A stretch of 8,161 bases of DNA from Flavobacteriia bacterium (GCA_030626085.1 DAOUPQ010000082.1:1-8161), one strand, 5' to 3'. Counted from the first letter of the stretch, positions 1-6,317 are shown. Notes: a model not told the origin generated them from the letters alone. Made by a program: numbers and translations.

Positions 1-410
1 ATGAATTTGTTGATGCTGTAGCCATGCGTTTGGTCCAATGGCCTAATAGTTACGATGTTTTGATCACTGAAAATTTATTTGGTGATATACTAACCGATGA
101 GGCATCTGTAATTTCGGGATCTATGGGATTGATGCCTTCAGCTTCGGTAGGTGAAAAATATTCTTTATACGAACCAATTCACGGTTCATATCCTCAAGCA
201 GCCGGAAAAGATATTGCCAATCCGTTGGCAACTGTTCTATCTGCGGCTATGATGTTTGAAGATGCTTTTAATTTACCAAATGAAGCCAAAGCAATTAGAG
301 ATGTTGTAAACAAATCTTTGGCAGAAGGAGTTGTAACAGAAGATCTTGCAGGTGAATCTAAGGCTTATAAAACAAGTGAAGTAGGGGATTGGTTGGTAGA
401 AAATATATAA
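1..410 (+). CDS. leuB: 3-isopropylmalate dehydrogenase, C-terminal part (5' end outside window)
   Basis: LeuB oxidatively decarboxylates 3-isopropylmalate to 2-oxoisocaproate with NAD+ in cytoplasmic leucine biosynthesis. The reading frame is open from base 3 to the TAA at 408-410, so the first ATG at 24 is internal and about 135 C-terminal residues are visible, against roughly 350-370 for the whole enzyme. All three metal-binding aspartates of the family are present with the correct spacing: one in EFVDAVAMRLV (visible residue 4) and two in GDILTDEAS (residues 28 and 32), matching Asp217, Asp241 and Asp245 of Thermus LeuB. The cofactor loop EPIHGSYPQAAGK follows, then the IANPLATVLSAAMM helix. 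Gln replaces the Asp that contacts the NAD adenosine ribose in Thermus LeuB; from memory this is normal in Bacteroidota. The gene converges on prmC across 42 bp. Related decarboxylating dehydrogenases (isocitrate, tartrate) fit less well. Confidence 0.95.
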   Translation, partial: EFVDAVAMRLVQWPNSYDVLITENLFGDILTDEASVISGSMGLMPSASVGEKYSLYEPIHGSYPQAAGKDIANPLATVLSAAMMFEDAFNLPNEAKAIRDVVNKSLAEGVVTEDLAGESKAYKTSEVGDWLVENI

Positions 411-452
411 ATAATTTTTGGTTTAAGATTGTAAATGATATTGGAGTTAAAG

Positions 453-1334
453 TCAATTTAAATCTGCTTTAACCATTCTGTCATTTCCAAAAACATCTTT
501 TCTTAATTCAATATTTTTATAACCTTTTGTCTTTAATAATTGAATCATTTCTTTACCAAAAGCTTGATTAATTTCAAAAAATAAAAGTCCATTTTTATGA
601 AGATTATTTAAAGCAAAATTGGCAATTTTATCATAAAATATAAAAGGTTTATGGTCTTCAACAAATAAAGCCAAATGTGGTTCATTTAAGAGAACATTAT
701 TTCGCATTTTACTTATTTCATGTTGTTTAACATAAGGTGGATTACTTACAATGATATCAAATTTTAAAGGTAATTTTCTTGTTTTAAGAATATCTTTATT
801 TAAAAACTGAATATTAACATTGTTTATTACAGCGTTTTCTTTTGCTATTCTAAGGGCTTTATCTGAAATATCAAGTGCCCAAATATCAGATTTGGGTAGT
901 TCTTTAGCCAAAGCGATGGCTATACAGCCACTTCCTGTACCAATATCTAAAATTTTTAAACTTGACTTTGTATGATTATTACTTTCAACTTTATCCTTTA
1001 TCGTTTTTACTTTATTTAAAACCCAGCTAACTAATTCTTCGGTTTCAGGACGGGGAATTAAGACATTTTTATTTACTATAAGTTTCAATCCATAGAATTC
1101 TGTCTCGCCAATTATATATTGTATGGGTGTTTCTTTTTTAAGTTTCGCTAATGCGGAAATGAATTTCTCTTTATTAATCTTATCGATCTTATATTTTAGA
1201 TCTAAAGCAATATCTACTCTCTTCAAATCCATGAACGCTTCTGTTAGGAGATAAAAAAAATTATCAATTTCTCGATTTGGATAGAAGTCCGAAAGATCAT
1301 TTTTAAATATCTTTTTTAGATTGTTGAAAGTCAT
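453..1334 (-). CDS. prmC: Peptide chain release factor N5-glutamine methyltransferase PrmC (HemK)
   Basis: PrmC methylates the glutamine of the GGQ motif in release factors RF1 and RF2 using S-adenosylmethionine, which improves translation termination. The 293-residue length is typical. An N-terminal helical domain (about residues 1-85) contains the PIQYIIGETEFYG segment (70-82). It is followed by the family marker LIPRPETEE (92-100), the SAM-binding loop LDIGTGSGCIA (129-139), and the catalytic NPPY tetrapeptide (198-201) that holds the target glutamine amide. The C-terminal strand GNDRMVKA (283-290) is also typical. The ATG at 1332-1334 gives the expected N-terminus; no Shine-Dalgarno is seen, which is normal for Bacteroidota. 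It lies 75 bp downstream of the GNAT gene on the same strand, so the two may share a transcript. RlmB/RlmL-type methyltransferases also carry NPPY, but the PRPETEE block points to PrmC. Confidence 0.95.
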   Translation of the reverse strand: MTFNNLKKIFKNDLSDFYPNREIDNFFYLLTEAFMDLKRVDIALDLKYKIDKINKEKFISALAKLKKETPIQYIIGETEFYGLKLIVNKNVLIPRPETEELVSWVLNKVKTIKDKVESNNHTKSSLKILDIGTGSGCIAIALAKELPKSDIWALDISDKALRIAKENAVINNVNIQFLNKDILKTRKLPLKFDIIVSNPPYVKQHEISKMRNNVLLNEPHLALFVEDHKPFIFYDKIANFALNNLHKNGLLFFEINQAFGKEMIQLLKTKGYKNIELRKDVFGNDRMVKADLN

Positions 1335-1372
1335 TTTAGTTTTCTTTTATAATACACAATAATTTTAATGAT

Positions 1373-1402
1373 CAGTTCACTGTCAACTGCAACTGCCAAC
1401 TG
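1373..1402. repeat. Short CAACTG tandem repeat cluster between GNAT gene and prmC
   Basis: On the plus strand CAACTG occurs three times, at 1384-1389, 1390-1395 and 1397-1402, with a degenerate copy (TTCACTG, 1376-1382) just before. An inverted partner, CAGTT at 1373-1377, can pair with any of the AACTG units, for example as a 5-bp stem with a 7-base loop using 1385-1389. The block starts just beyond the GNAT stop and fills much of the 75-bp gap. It is richer in C and G than its AT-rich surroundings. I recall similar CAACTG-type intergenic repeats in flavobacterial genomes, but that is memory and not checked. It could serve as a weak 3' transcript end or be a neutral repeat; no U-tract makes it a clear terminator. 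Confidence 0.6.
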
Positions 1403-1409
1403 AATAGTT

Positions 1410-1940
1410 TTATAACTCCTTCAACATCCATACATTACACGAGTAATGACATGTATCACCTAATGCGTGATCAATAATTTTAAATCCATTTTTTTTGTAT
1501 AATTCTATAGCTGCGATCATATTTGGAAAAGTTTCCAAATAACATTTTTCATACCCCGATTTTTTAGCAAAATCAAGACATTTTAAAATTAGTTGTTTGC
1601 CAATTCTTTTACCTCTTGCTTTAGGGAGCATATACATTTTTTGTAATTCGCAAATATTACTTTTACCATCTTTTAAAGGATTTATACCACAACCTGCTAT
1701 AATTTCATCATTTAATAAAGCGATATAATAGATAGATCTTTCATTTTTATAGGCATCAAACATAGCTGTAGTTTCTTTATCGGTATAGGCAGTTCCTTCA
1801 ATGGCAGCATCAAATTCTTCTAAATTAGTTTTAATGATCTTAGCTATAAAAGGATCATCTTCTTTTGTAATTGGTCTAATGACAATTTTAGCGTTCATAT
1901 ACTTGTGTATAACTTCATTATTTTTTTCAAATTTAAACAT
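1410..1940 (-). CDS. GNAT-family N-acetyltransferase, substrate unknown
   Basis: A single-domain Gcn5-related acetyltransferase of 176 residues, predicted to move an acetyl group from acetyl-CoA to an amine. The fold begins at about residue 18 (KIVIRPITKEDD). The acetyl-CoA-binding motif A is ELQKMYMLPKARGKRIGKQL (98-117), whose RGKRIG loop fits the R/Q-x-x-G-x-G/A pyrophosphate-binding pattern. Motif B, YLETFPNMIAAIELYKKNGF (134-153), is the usual C-terminal helix and strand. The tail has two cysteines (C164, C168). The start is uncertain: Met15 (codon 1896-1898) lies immediately before the conserved fold and could be the true start. The gene is divergent from ribD across 43 bp and upstream of prmC on the same strand. 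The sequence does not identify the substrate, and the context does not settle it. Confidence 0.85.
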   Translation of the reverse strand: MFKFEKNNEVIHKYMNAKIVIRPITKEDDPFIAKIIKTNLEEFDAAIEGTAYTDKETTAMFDAYKNERSIYYIALLNDEIIAGCGINPLKDGKSNICELQKMYMLPKARGKRIGKQLILKCLDFAKKSGYEKCYLETFPNMIAAIELYKKNGFKIIDHALGDTCHYSCNVWMLKEL

Positions 1941-1983
1941 TATCTTTTTTTATTTTAGTGAAAGATTTTTAATTTAATTATTC

Positions 1984-3057
1984 ATGCAGAAAAGTACTCA
2001 CAAATTTTATATGCGGAGATGCTTACAATTAGCTTCAAAAGGCTTAGGATTGACTTATCCCAACCCTATGGTAGGCTGTGTAATTGTATATGAAGGAAAA
2101 ATAATTGGCGAAGGCTGGCATCAAAAAGCAGGTGAAGCTCATGCCGAGGTTAATGCAATTAATAGTGTAAAAGATAAAAGTTTGTTACCTGAATCTACTA
2201 TGTATGTAAGTCTTGAACCTTGTTCTCATTATGGTAAAACACCACCCTGTACAGATTTGATTGTAAAGATGAATATTAAAAATGTTGTAATAGGTACAAT
2301 TGATTTTAATAGTGAAGTACATGGAAAAGGTATTGAGCACTTGCAAAAGAAAGGATGTAATGTAACTGTGGGAATACTTGAAAAAAAATGCAGAACAATG
2401 AATAAACGGTTTTTTACTTTTCATCAAAAAAAGCGACCTTATATTATATTAAAATGGGCTGAAACAAAAGATGGCTTTATCTTTCCTGAAAAGGAAATTA
2501 TAAAAAATAGAAAACCAATTTGGATATCCAACACATATTCCTTACAACAAGTTCATAAATGGCGTACCGAAGAGCAAAGTATTTTAGTAGGTACATCAAC
2601 GGCAATTGCTGATAATCCGAAATTAGATGCAAGAAATTATTTTGGAAGAAATCCTTTACGGTTGGTTATAGATAAAGATCTAAAAATTGATGACCATTTC
2701 AATTTATTTAATGGAAAAATAAAAACCATTATTTTTACGCAAAATAAAACAAATTCTAATTTTAAAAATGTTGTTTATAAATCAATTGATTTTACTAAAA
2801 ATGTTGCCAAGCAAATCTGTAATTATTTGTATGATATTAAGATACAATCTGTTATAATTGAAGGTGGCACAAAGACTTTGCAAAGTTTTATCGATGAGAA
2901 TTTATGGGATGAAGCAAGAGTTTTTACAGGAGATCATTTTTTTAAAAAGGGGATAAAATCGCCAGAAATAATAAAAAAACGAGTTCATACTACTGAAATT
3001 CCTTCACCAAAGGGACTGATGAATAAAAATATTTTGACAATTTTTTCAAATGATTAA
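1984..3057 (+). CDS. ribD: Bifunctional riboflavin biosynthesis deaminase/reductase RibD
   Basis: RibD carries out two consecutive cytoplasmic steps of riboflavin synthesis: zinc-dependent deamination of the pyrimidine from GTP, then NADPH-dependent reduction of the ribosyl side chain. The N-terminal cytidine-deaminase-like domain (about 1-145) begins with YMRRCLQLASKGLGLTYPNPMVG. It contains the zinc and catalytic motif HAE (53-55) and the PCSHYGKTPPC motif with zinc ligands C80 and C89. The reductase domain (about 150-355) shows RPYIILKWAETKDGFI (151-166), WR at 193-194, GTSTAIADNPKLDAR (203-217) and the EGG turn (293-295). The 357-residue length is normal and both domains look intact. The first ATG gives the usual short lead before the conserved MRRC helix. 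Its last 8 bases overlap the start of the HAD phosphatase gene, which suggests translational coupling. Confidence 0.95.
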   Translation: MQKSTHKFYMRRCLQLASKGLGLTYPNPMVGCVIVYEGKIIGEGWHQKAGEAHAEVNAINSVKDKSLLPESTMYVSLEPCSHYGKTPPCTDLIVKMNIKNVVIGTIDFNSEVHGKGIEHLQKKGCNVTVGILEKKCRTMNKRFFTFHQKKRPYIILKWAETKDGFIFPEKEIIKNRKPIWISNTYSLQQVHKWRTEEQSILVGTSTAIADNPKLDARNYFGRNPLRLVIDKDLKIDDHFNLFNGKIKTIIFTQNKTNSNFKNVVYKSIDFTKNVAKQICNYLYDIKIQSVIIEGGTKTLQSFIDENLWDEARVFTGDHFFKKGIKSPEIIKKRVHTTEIPSPKGLMNKNILTIFSND

Positions 3058-3664
3058 GAATATAATATTTGATCTTGGTGATATTTTTATCAACATTAGC
3101 GAAAGTCATGCGCTAAATGAATTGAAAAAATTAGGATTAAAAACGTTTACTGATGAAATGTTGGAGATCAACAAACAACTTGAAAAAGGATTGATCTCTA
3201 CAGATAATTTTTTAAAATTTTATAAATTAAAATTTAATGTAGAAAGCGAAGAAAGATTAATAAAGATCTGGAATTCAATTTTAGTTGATTTTCCTTTATA
3301 CCGATTAAAGTTTTTAGAAAAGATCCAGAATGATTATAAACTTTTTTTGTTGAGTAATACAAACAAATTTCATATTAAACATTTTAAAGAACTAGTTGGG
3401 TATGATTTTTATAATAGATTTTACAATTGTTTTGAAAAAGTATATTATTCAAATGAAATTAATATGAGAAAACCTGATCTACAAGTTTTTAATTATATTT
3501 TAAATGAAAATAAATTAAAAACTATTGAAACTTTATTTATAGATGATAGGGCTGAAAACACTGATTCTGCAAAGAAATTAGGAATAAGTATTTGGAGATT
3601 AGACCCTATAAATGAGGACGTGGTTGATTTGTTTGATAAATTTCCTTTATTACGAGTGAAATAA
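3050..3664 (+). CDS. HAD-superfamily phosphatase, YihX-like, possibly for riboflavin synthesis
   Basis: A 204-residue haloacid-dehalogenase-like hydrolase with a helical (C1-type) cap. Motif I is IIFDLGDIFI, with nucleophile D8. Motif II is LSNT (101-104, S102). The motif III lysine is K141 in NMRKPDLQVF. Motif IV is FIDDRAEN, with D165 and D166. The position two after the nucleophile is Gly rather than the acid/base Asp of standard DxD phosphatases; this DLG form also occurs in YihX-type members. The start ATG lies inside the end of ribD (overlap ATGATTAA), so it is probably made together with RibD. Riboflavin synthesis needs dephosphorylation of the RibD product, a job done by promiscuous HAD phosphatases in other bacteria (such as YigB/YbjI in E. 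coli and YcsE in Bacillus), so this role is an attractive inference. A sugar-phosphate phosphatase is the alternative. Confidence 0.85.
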   Translation: MIKNIIFDLGDIFINISESHALNELKKLGLKTFTDEMLEINKQLEKGLISTDNFLKFYKLKFNVESEERLIKIWNSILVDFPLYRLKFLEKIQNDYKLFLLSNTNKFHIKHFKELVGYDFYNRFYNCFEKVYYSNEINMRKPDLQVFNYILNENKLKTIETLFIDDRAENTDSAKKLGISIWRLDPINEDVVDLFDKFPLLRVK

Positions 3665-3700
3665 AATGAGAATAAAGAATTTACTTTAAAAATTTAAATT

Positions 3701-4312
3701 TTGAATAATAATTCTGACACATATAAAACTATAGATAAACCCTCAGAAGAAGCAATTTTTAAAGATAGAGGGAGCAAATTTATTGCTTATGCTTTTCCTG
3801 TAAGTTCAGAAAACGATGTTAATCTTTATTTACAAAGTTTAAAAGAAAAACATCATAAGGCCAGGCATTGGTGTTATGCCTGGAGGATAGGTGTTGAAGA
3901 TCCAAAATATAGGGCAAATGACGATGGAGAGCCTAATAATAGTGCAGGGCAACCAATTTACGGTCAATTACTATCACTTGATCTAACAAATATATTGGTT
4001 GTTGTAGTTCGATATTTTGGAGGAACAAAATTAGGTGTTGGTGGTTTGATAAATGCCTATAAAACTGCTGCAAATTTAACTTTACAAAACGCCAAGATCG
4101 TACAAAAAACAATAAACATCTTGTTTGATCTAAATTTTGATTATAAAAATATGAATAAAGTTATGCGTTTGGTAAAGGGGGAAAACATTAAGATTGAAAA
4201 GCAAGCCATGAATTTGGATTGTAATTTTACAATATCGGTTAGAAAAAACGATGCAGATCAAATAAAAAGAGCTTTTGAAGAACTAAGATGTGTGAAAATA
4301 AGTGAAGTTTAG
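3701..4312 (+). CDS. YigZ/IMPACT (UPF0029) family protein, TTG start
   Basis: A 203-residue protein of the YigZ/IMPACT family, whose bacterial role is not well defined; the eukaryotic relative IMPACT regulates the Gcn2 stress pathway. The N-terminal UPF0029 domain (about 12-125) has GSKFIAYAFPV (24-34), ARHWCYAWRIG (54-64), the DDGEPNNSAGQPIYGQL stretch (74-90) and the signature VVVVRYFGGTKLGVGGL (100-116). The C-terminal part (about 135-200) matches the position of the small DUF1949-type domain. No in-frame ATG exists before the middle of the gene, and an in-frame TAA sits at 3695-3697, so translation must begin at TTG 3701 (or, less likely, ATT 3698). The coding sequence from there gives a normal N-terminus. 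It follows the HAD gene by 36 bp, and its TAG overlaps the stop of the convergent thioesterase gene. Confidence 0.9.
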   Translation: MNNNSDTYKTIDKPSEEAIFKDRGSKFIAYAFPVSSENDVNLYLQSLKEKHHKARHWCYAWRIGVEDPKYRANDDGEPNNSAGQPIYGQLLSLDLTNILVVVVRYFGGTKLGVGGLINAYKTAANLTLQNAKIVQKTINILFDLNFDYKNMNKVMRLVKGENIKIEKQAMNLDCNFTISVRKNDADQIKRAFEELRCVKISEV

Positions 4313-4713
4313 ATACTACAATATATTTTATCTAATAAAAACTGGGGTGCTTTTACAGGTTTATTTTTTTTTATATCAATAAAAACCAATGTGGTTTCTC
4401 CGGTTGTTAATAATTCTTTTTGCTCGTTAAAAATTCTAAATTCAAATTTAATTTTAACCATAGGTTTGTTAATTACATCTGTTATGATGGTTAAAAGATC
4501 ATCGTATTTAGCTGGTTTTAAATAATCTATGTTCATTTGAGTTACGGGCAGCATAATTCCTGATTCTTCTAGACTTTTATAACTAATACCTAAACTTCGC
4601 AGCCATTCAACACGTCCAACTTCAAAATACTGTGCATAATTACCATAGTAAACATAGCCCATTTGGTCAGTTTCACTATATCTAACTCTAATTTTTATTT
4701 CTTTTCTAAACAT
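4309..4713 (-). CDS. YbgC/FadM-type hot-dog acyl-CoA thioesterase
   Basis: A 134-residue single hot-dog-fold protein of the 4-hydroxybenzoyl-CoA thioesterase family, expected to hydrolyse acyl-CoA thioesters in the cytoplasm. The N-terminal active-site region reads VRYSETDQMGYVYYGNYAQYFEVGR (10-34). D16 corresponds to the catalytic Asp18 of E. coli YbgC, while Tyr23 sits where YbgC has His25. Later strands such as NIDYLKPAKYDD and TTGETTLVFID are standard for the fold, and the length is typical. In other bacteria YbgC belongs to the Tol-Pal region, but no tol or pal gene is seen here, so that link is not supported. It is divergent from dnaA across 167 bp and shares four bases (4309-4312) with the end of the convergent YigZ-family gene. 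Substrate chain length cannot be told from sequence. Confidence 0.9.
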   Translation of the reverse strand: MFRKEIKIRVRYSETDQMGYVYYGNYAQYFEVGRVEWLRSLGISYKSLEESGIMLPVTQMNIDYLKPAKYDDLLTIITDVINKPMVKIKFEFRIFNEQKELLTTGETTLVFIDIKKNKPVKAPQFLLDKIYCSI

Positions 4714-4782
4714 TTTTTTGTAATTTGCAAGTGTTACAGTTTAAGAAAAAAATAATTAATAATCAATAGCAAAAGAATTTTT

Positions 4783-4791
4783 TTATACAAA
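4783..4791 (+). promoter_or_regulatory. Near-consensus DnaA box (TTATACAAA)
   Basis: Eight of nine bases match the DnaA-box consensus TTATNCACA; the mismatch is A for C at position 8. It lies three bases upstream of a perfect box in the same orientation, so the two could bind DnaA cooperatively. Taken alone, in such AT-rich DNA, this match could be chance. Confidence 0.35.
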
Positions 4792-4794
4792 ACT

Positions 4795-4803
4795 TTATTC
4801 ACA
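4795..4803 (+). promoter_or_regulatory. Consensus DnaA box (TTATTCACA) in front of dnaA
   Basis: A perfect nine-base match to the DnaA-box consensus TTATNCACA lies 77 bp before the dnaA start codon. It overlaps the probable -7 promoter element at 4802-4809 by two bases. DnaA bound here would be placed to compete with RNA polymerase, as in the dnaA autoregulation known from other bacteria. Only one perfect box is present, so this looks like an operator and not an origin of replication. Confidence 0.7.
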
Positions 4804-4809
4804 CTTTTG
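4802..4809 (+). promoter_or_regulatory. dnaA: Probable -7 promoter element for dnaA (CACTTTTG)
   Basis: The octamer matches five of the six fixed positions of the Bacteroidota -7 element TAnnTTTG (only the first base differs). Its position, 71 bp before the dnaA ATG, would put the transcript start at roughly 4813-4818. No clear TTG is seen at the expected -33 distance, so the call rests on the -7 match, the location in the divergent gap and the adjoining DnaA box. Confidence 0.4.
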
Positions 4810-4813
4810 TAGT

Positions 4814-4834
4814 ATGAAAAAAGGAGGTAGTTAA
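4814..4834 (+). promoter_or_regulatory. dnaA leader: six-codon mini-ORF containing a near-perfect Shine-Dalgarno sequence
   Basis: The probable dnaA leader begins with ATG AAA AAA GGA GGT AGT TAA, which would encode MKKGGS. If transcription starts where the -7 element predicts, this ORF would be leaderless or almost so. The same bases contain AAAGGAGGT (4820-4828), complementary to the CCUCCUUU 3' end of 16S rRNA. It lies 52 bases before the dnaA ATG, too far to serve it directly. No ATG, GTG or TTG follows it at normal spacing. Strong Shine-Dalgarno sequences are unusual in this phylum. Regulation of dnaA translation by this leader is possible but is inference only. Confidence 0.3.
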
Positions 4835-4880
4835 TCTGCAAAAAAAAGAAAAAGTATAATACAAAATTACTATTTTATAA

Positions 4881-6308
4881 ATGACACAAACCGCTGACAC
4901 AGTTTGGAAGAATTGTTTACTTTTCATTAAGGATAATATTAAACCACAAGCATATAAAACCTGGTTTGAACCTATTAAGCCTGTTAAGATATCTAAAGAT
5001 ATATTAACAATTCAGGTGCCTAGTAAATTCTTTTTTGAATGGTTAGAAGAGCATTATATAAAATTGTTAAGAGTTGCTTTGGTTAGAGAATTGGGTGAAA
5101 AAGCTAAATTAGTTTATGATGTAAAGATGGAGAATTCTTATAGCAGTAAAAAACCTCATACCGTAAAATTCCCAAGTTCTAATAGAAAACCTTTTAATTC
5201 GCAAGGTGTAACAATTCCACTTGATATTGATAGGAGAGAATTGAAAAATCCTTTTGTGATTCCCGGAATTCAAAAAGTTAAGATAGAATCTCAATTAAAT
5301 CCAAATTATAATTTTGATAGTTTTATTGAAGGAGATTCTAATAGGTTGGCCAGATCGGCAGGAATGGCGGTTGCTAACAAACCTGGAGGCACTTCATTCA
5401 ATCCGTTGCTTATCTATGGTGGTGTTGGGTTAGGTAAAACGCATTTAGCACAGGCTATTGGGGTTAGAATAAAAGATAAATATCCTGAAAAAACGGTTCT
5501 GTATATTTCTTCTGAAAAATTCACACAACAATATATAGATTCTGTTAGAGGAAATACCCGAAATGATTTCATTCATTTTTATCAAATGATTGATGTTTTA
5601 ATTGTTGATGATGTACAATTTTTATCTGGTAAGTCGAGTACTCAAGATGTTTTCTTTCATATTTTCAATCACTTACATCAAAATGGAAAACAGGTTATTT
5701 TGACTTCTGATAAGGCACCTGTAGACATGCAGGATATCGAACAACGTTTATTGTCGAGGTTTAAATGGGGATTGTCAGCTGAGTTAATGCCACCTGATTA
5801 TGAAACCCGTATTTTAATTCTACAAAATAAAATGTTTAGAGATGGTGTTGAAATTCCCGATGATATTGTTGAATATATTGCAAAAAATATTAAAACCAAT
5901 GTTAGAGAGTTAGAAGGAGTTTTAATTTCTTTGATTGCTCAAGCTTCATTTAATAGGAAAGAATTTACAATTGCACTTACCAAACAGATCGTAGATAAAT
6001 TTGTAAAAAACACCAAAAAAGAAGTTTCTATAGATTATATCCAAAAAGTAGTATCAAAATACTTTGAGATGGATGTTAGTACGCTTCAGTCAAAAACCCG
6101 AAAACGTCATATTGTTCAGGCTCGACAATTAGCGATGTTTTTTGCTAAACGTATGACCAAAGCTTCATTGGCAAGTATAGGTTCGCAAATTGGCAGTAGA
6201 GACCATGCAACTGTTTTACACGCTTGTAAAACAGTGGATAATTTAGCAGAAACTGATAAAAGCTTCCGTAAATATGTTGATGAATTAACAAAAAAACTGA
6301 CTTTTTAA
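4881..6308 (+). CDS. dnaA: Chromosomal replication initiator protein DnaA
   Basis: DnaA is the ATP-dependent initiator that binds DnaA boxes, melts the origin and recruits the helicase; it is also a transcription regulator. All four domains are present in 475 residues. Domain I (about 1-85) has VWKNCLLFIKDNI and KTWFEPIKPV. A variable linker covers about 86-140. The AAA+ domain III (about 141-350) has Walker A GGVGLGKT (180-187), Walker B VLIVDD (239-244), sensor I LTSD (274-277), the arginine finger in SRFKWGL (R293) and sensor II in NVRELEG (R342). The DNA-binding domain IV (about 380-475) has KTRKRHIVQARQLAMF and the signature GSRDHATVLHACK (438-450). The ATG gives the family's normal N-terminus. 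It is probably the first gene of an operon with the next two genes and has DnaA boxes just upstream. Confidence 0.98.
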   Translation: MTQTADTVWKNCLLFIKDNIKPQAYKTWFEPIKPVKISKDILTIQVPSKFFFEWLEEHYIKLLRVALVRELGEKAKLVYDVKMENSYSSKKPHTVKFPSSNRKPFNSQGVTIPLDIDRRELKNPFVIPGIQKVKIESQLNPNYNFDSFIEGDSNRLARSAGMAVANKPGGTSFNPLLIYGGVGLGKTHLAQAIGVRIKDKYPEKTVLYISSEKFTQQYIDSVRGNTRNDFIHFYQMIDVLIVDDVQFLSGKSSTQDVFFHIFNHLHQNGKQVILTSDKAPVDMQDIEQRLLSRFKWGLSAELMPPDYETRILILQNKMFRDGVEIPDDIVEYIAKNIKTNVRELEGVLISLIAQASFNRKEFTIALTKQIVDKFVKNTKKEVSIDYIQKVVSKYFEMDVSTLQSKTRKRHIVQARQLAMFFAKRMTKASLASIGSQIGSRDHATVLHACKTVDNLAETDKSFRKYVDELTKKLTF

Positions 6309-6317
6309 TTCTGTATT

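Noticed and set aside
411..452. Terminator between convergent leuB and prmC
   Set aside because: No inverted repeat with a T-tract is visible in the 42 bases.
1941..1983. Promoter TATCTTTT for ribD in the divergent gap
   Set aside because: It resembles TAnnTTTG but lacks the final G and has no -33 partner; in this T-rich stretch such matches are expected by chance.
2185..2427. Minus-strand ORF of 80 codons inside ribD
   Set aside because: It lies wholly antisense to the conserved deaminase domain and its translation shows no recognisable motif.
3666..3689. Seven-codon ORF (MRIKNLL) upstream of the YigZ-family gene
   Set aside because: It has no special context, and an ORF this short is expected by chance in such a gap.
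4714..4880. Replication origin (oriC) next to dnaA
   Set aside because: The region is AT-rich but has only one perfect DnaA box and one near match; no box cluster is seen, so autoregulation explains it better.
5109..5294. Minus-strand ORF of 61 codons inside dnaA
   Set aside because: It is antisense to the DnaA linker and early domain III, with no motif and no promoter in view.
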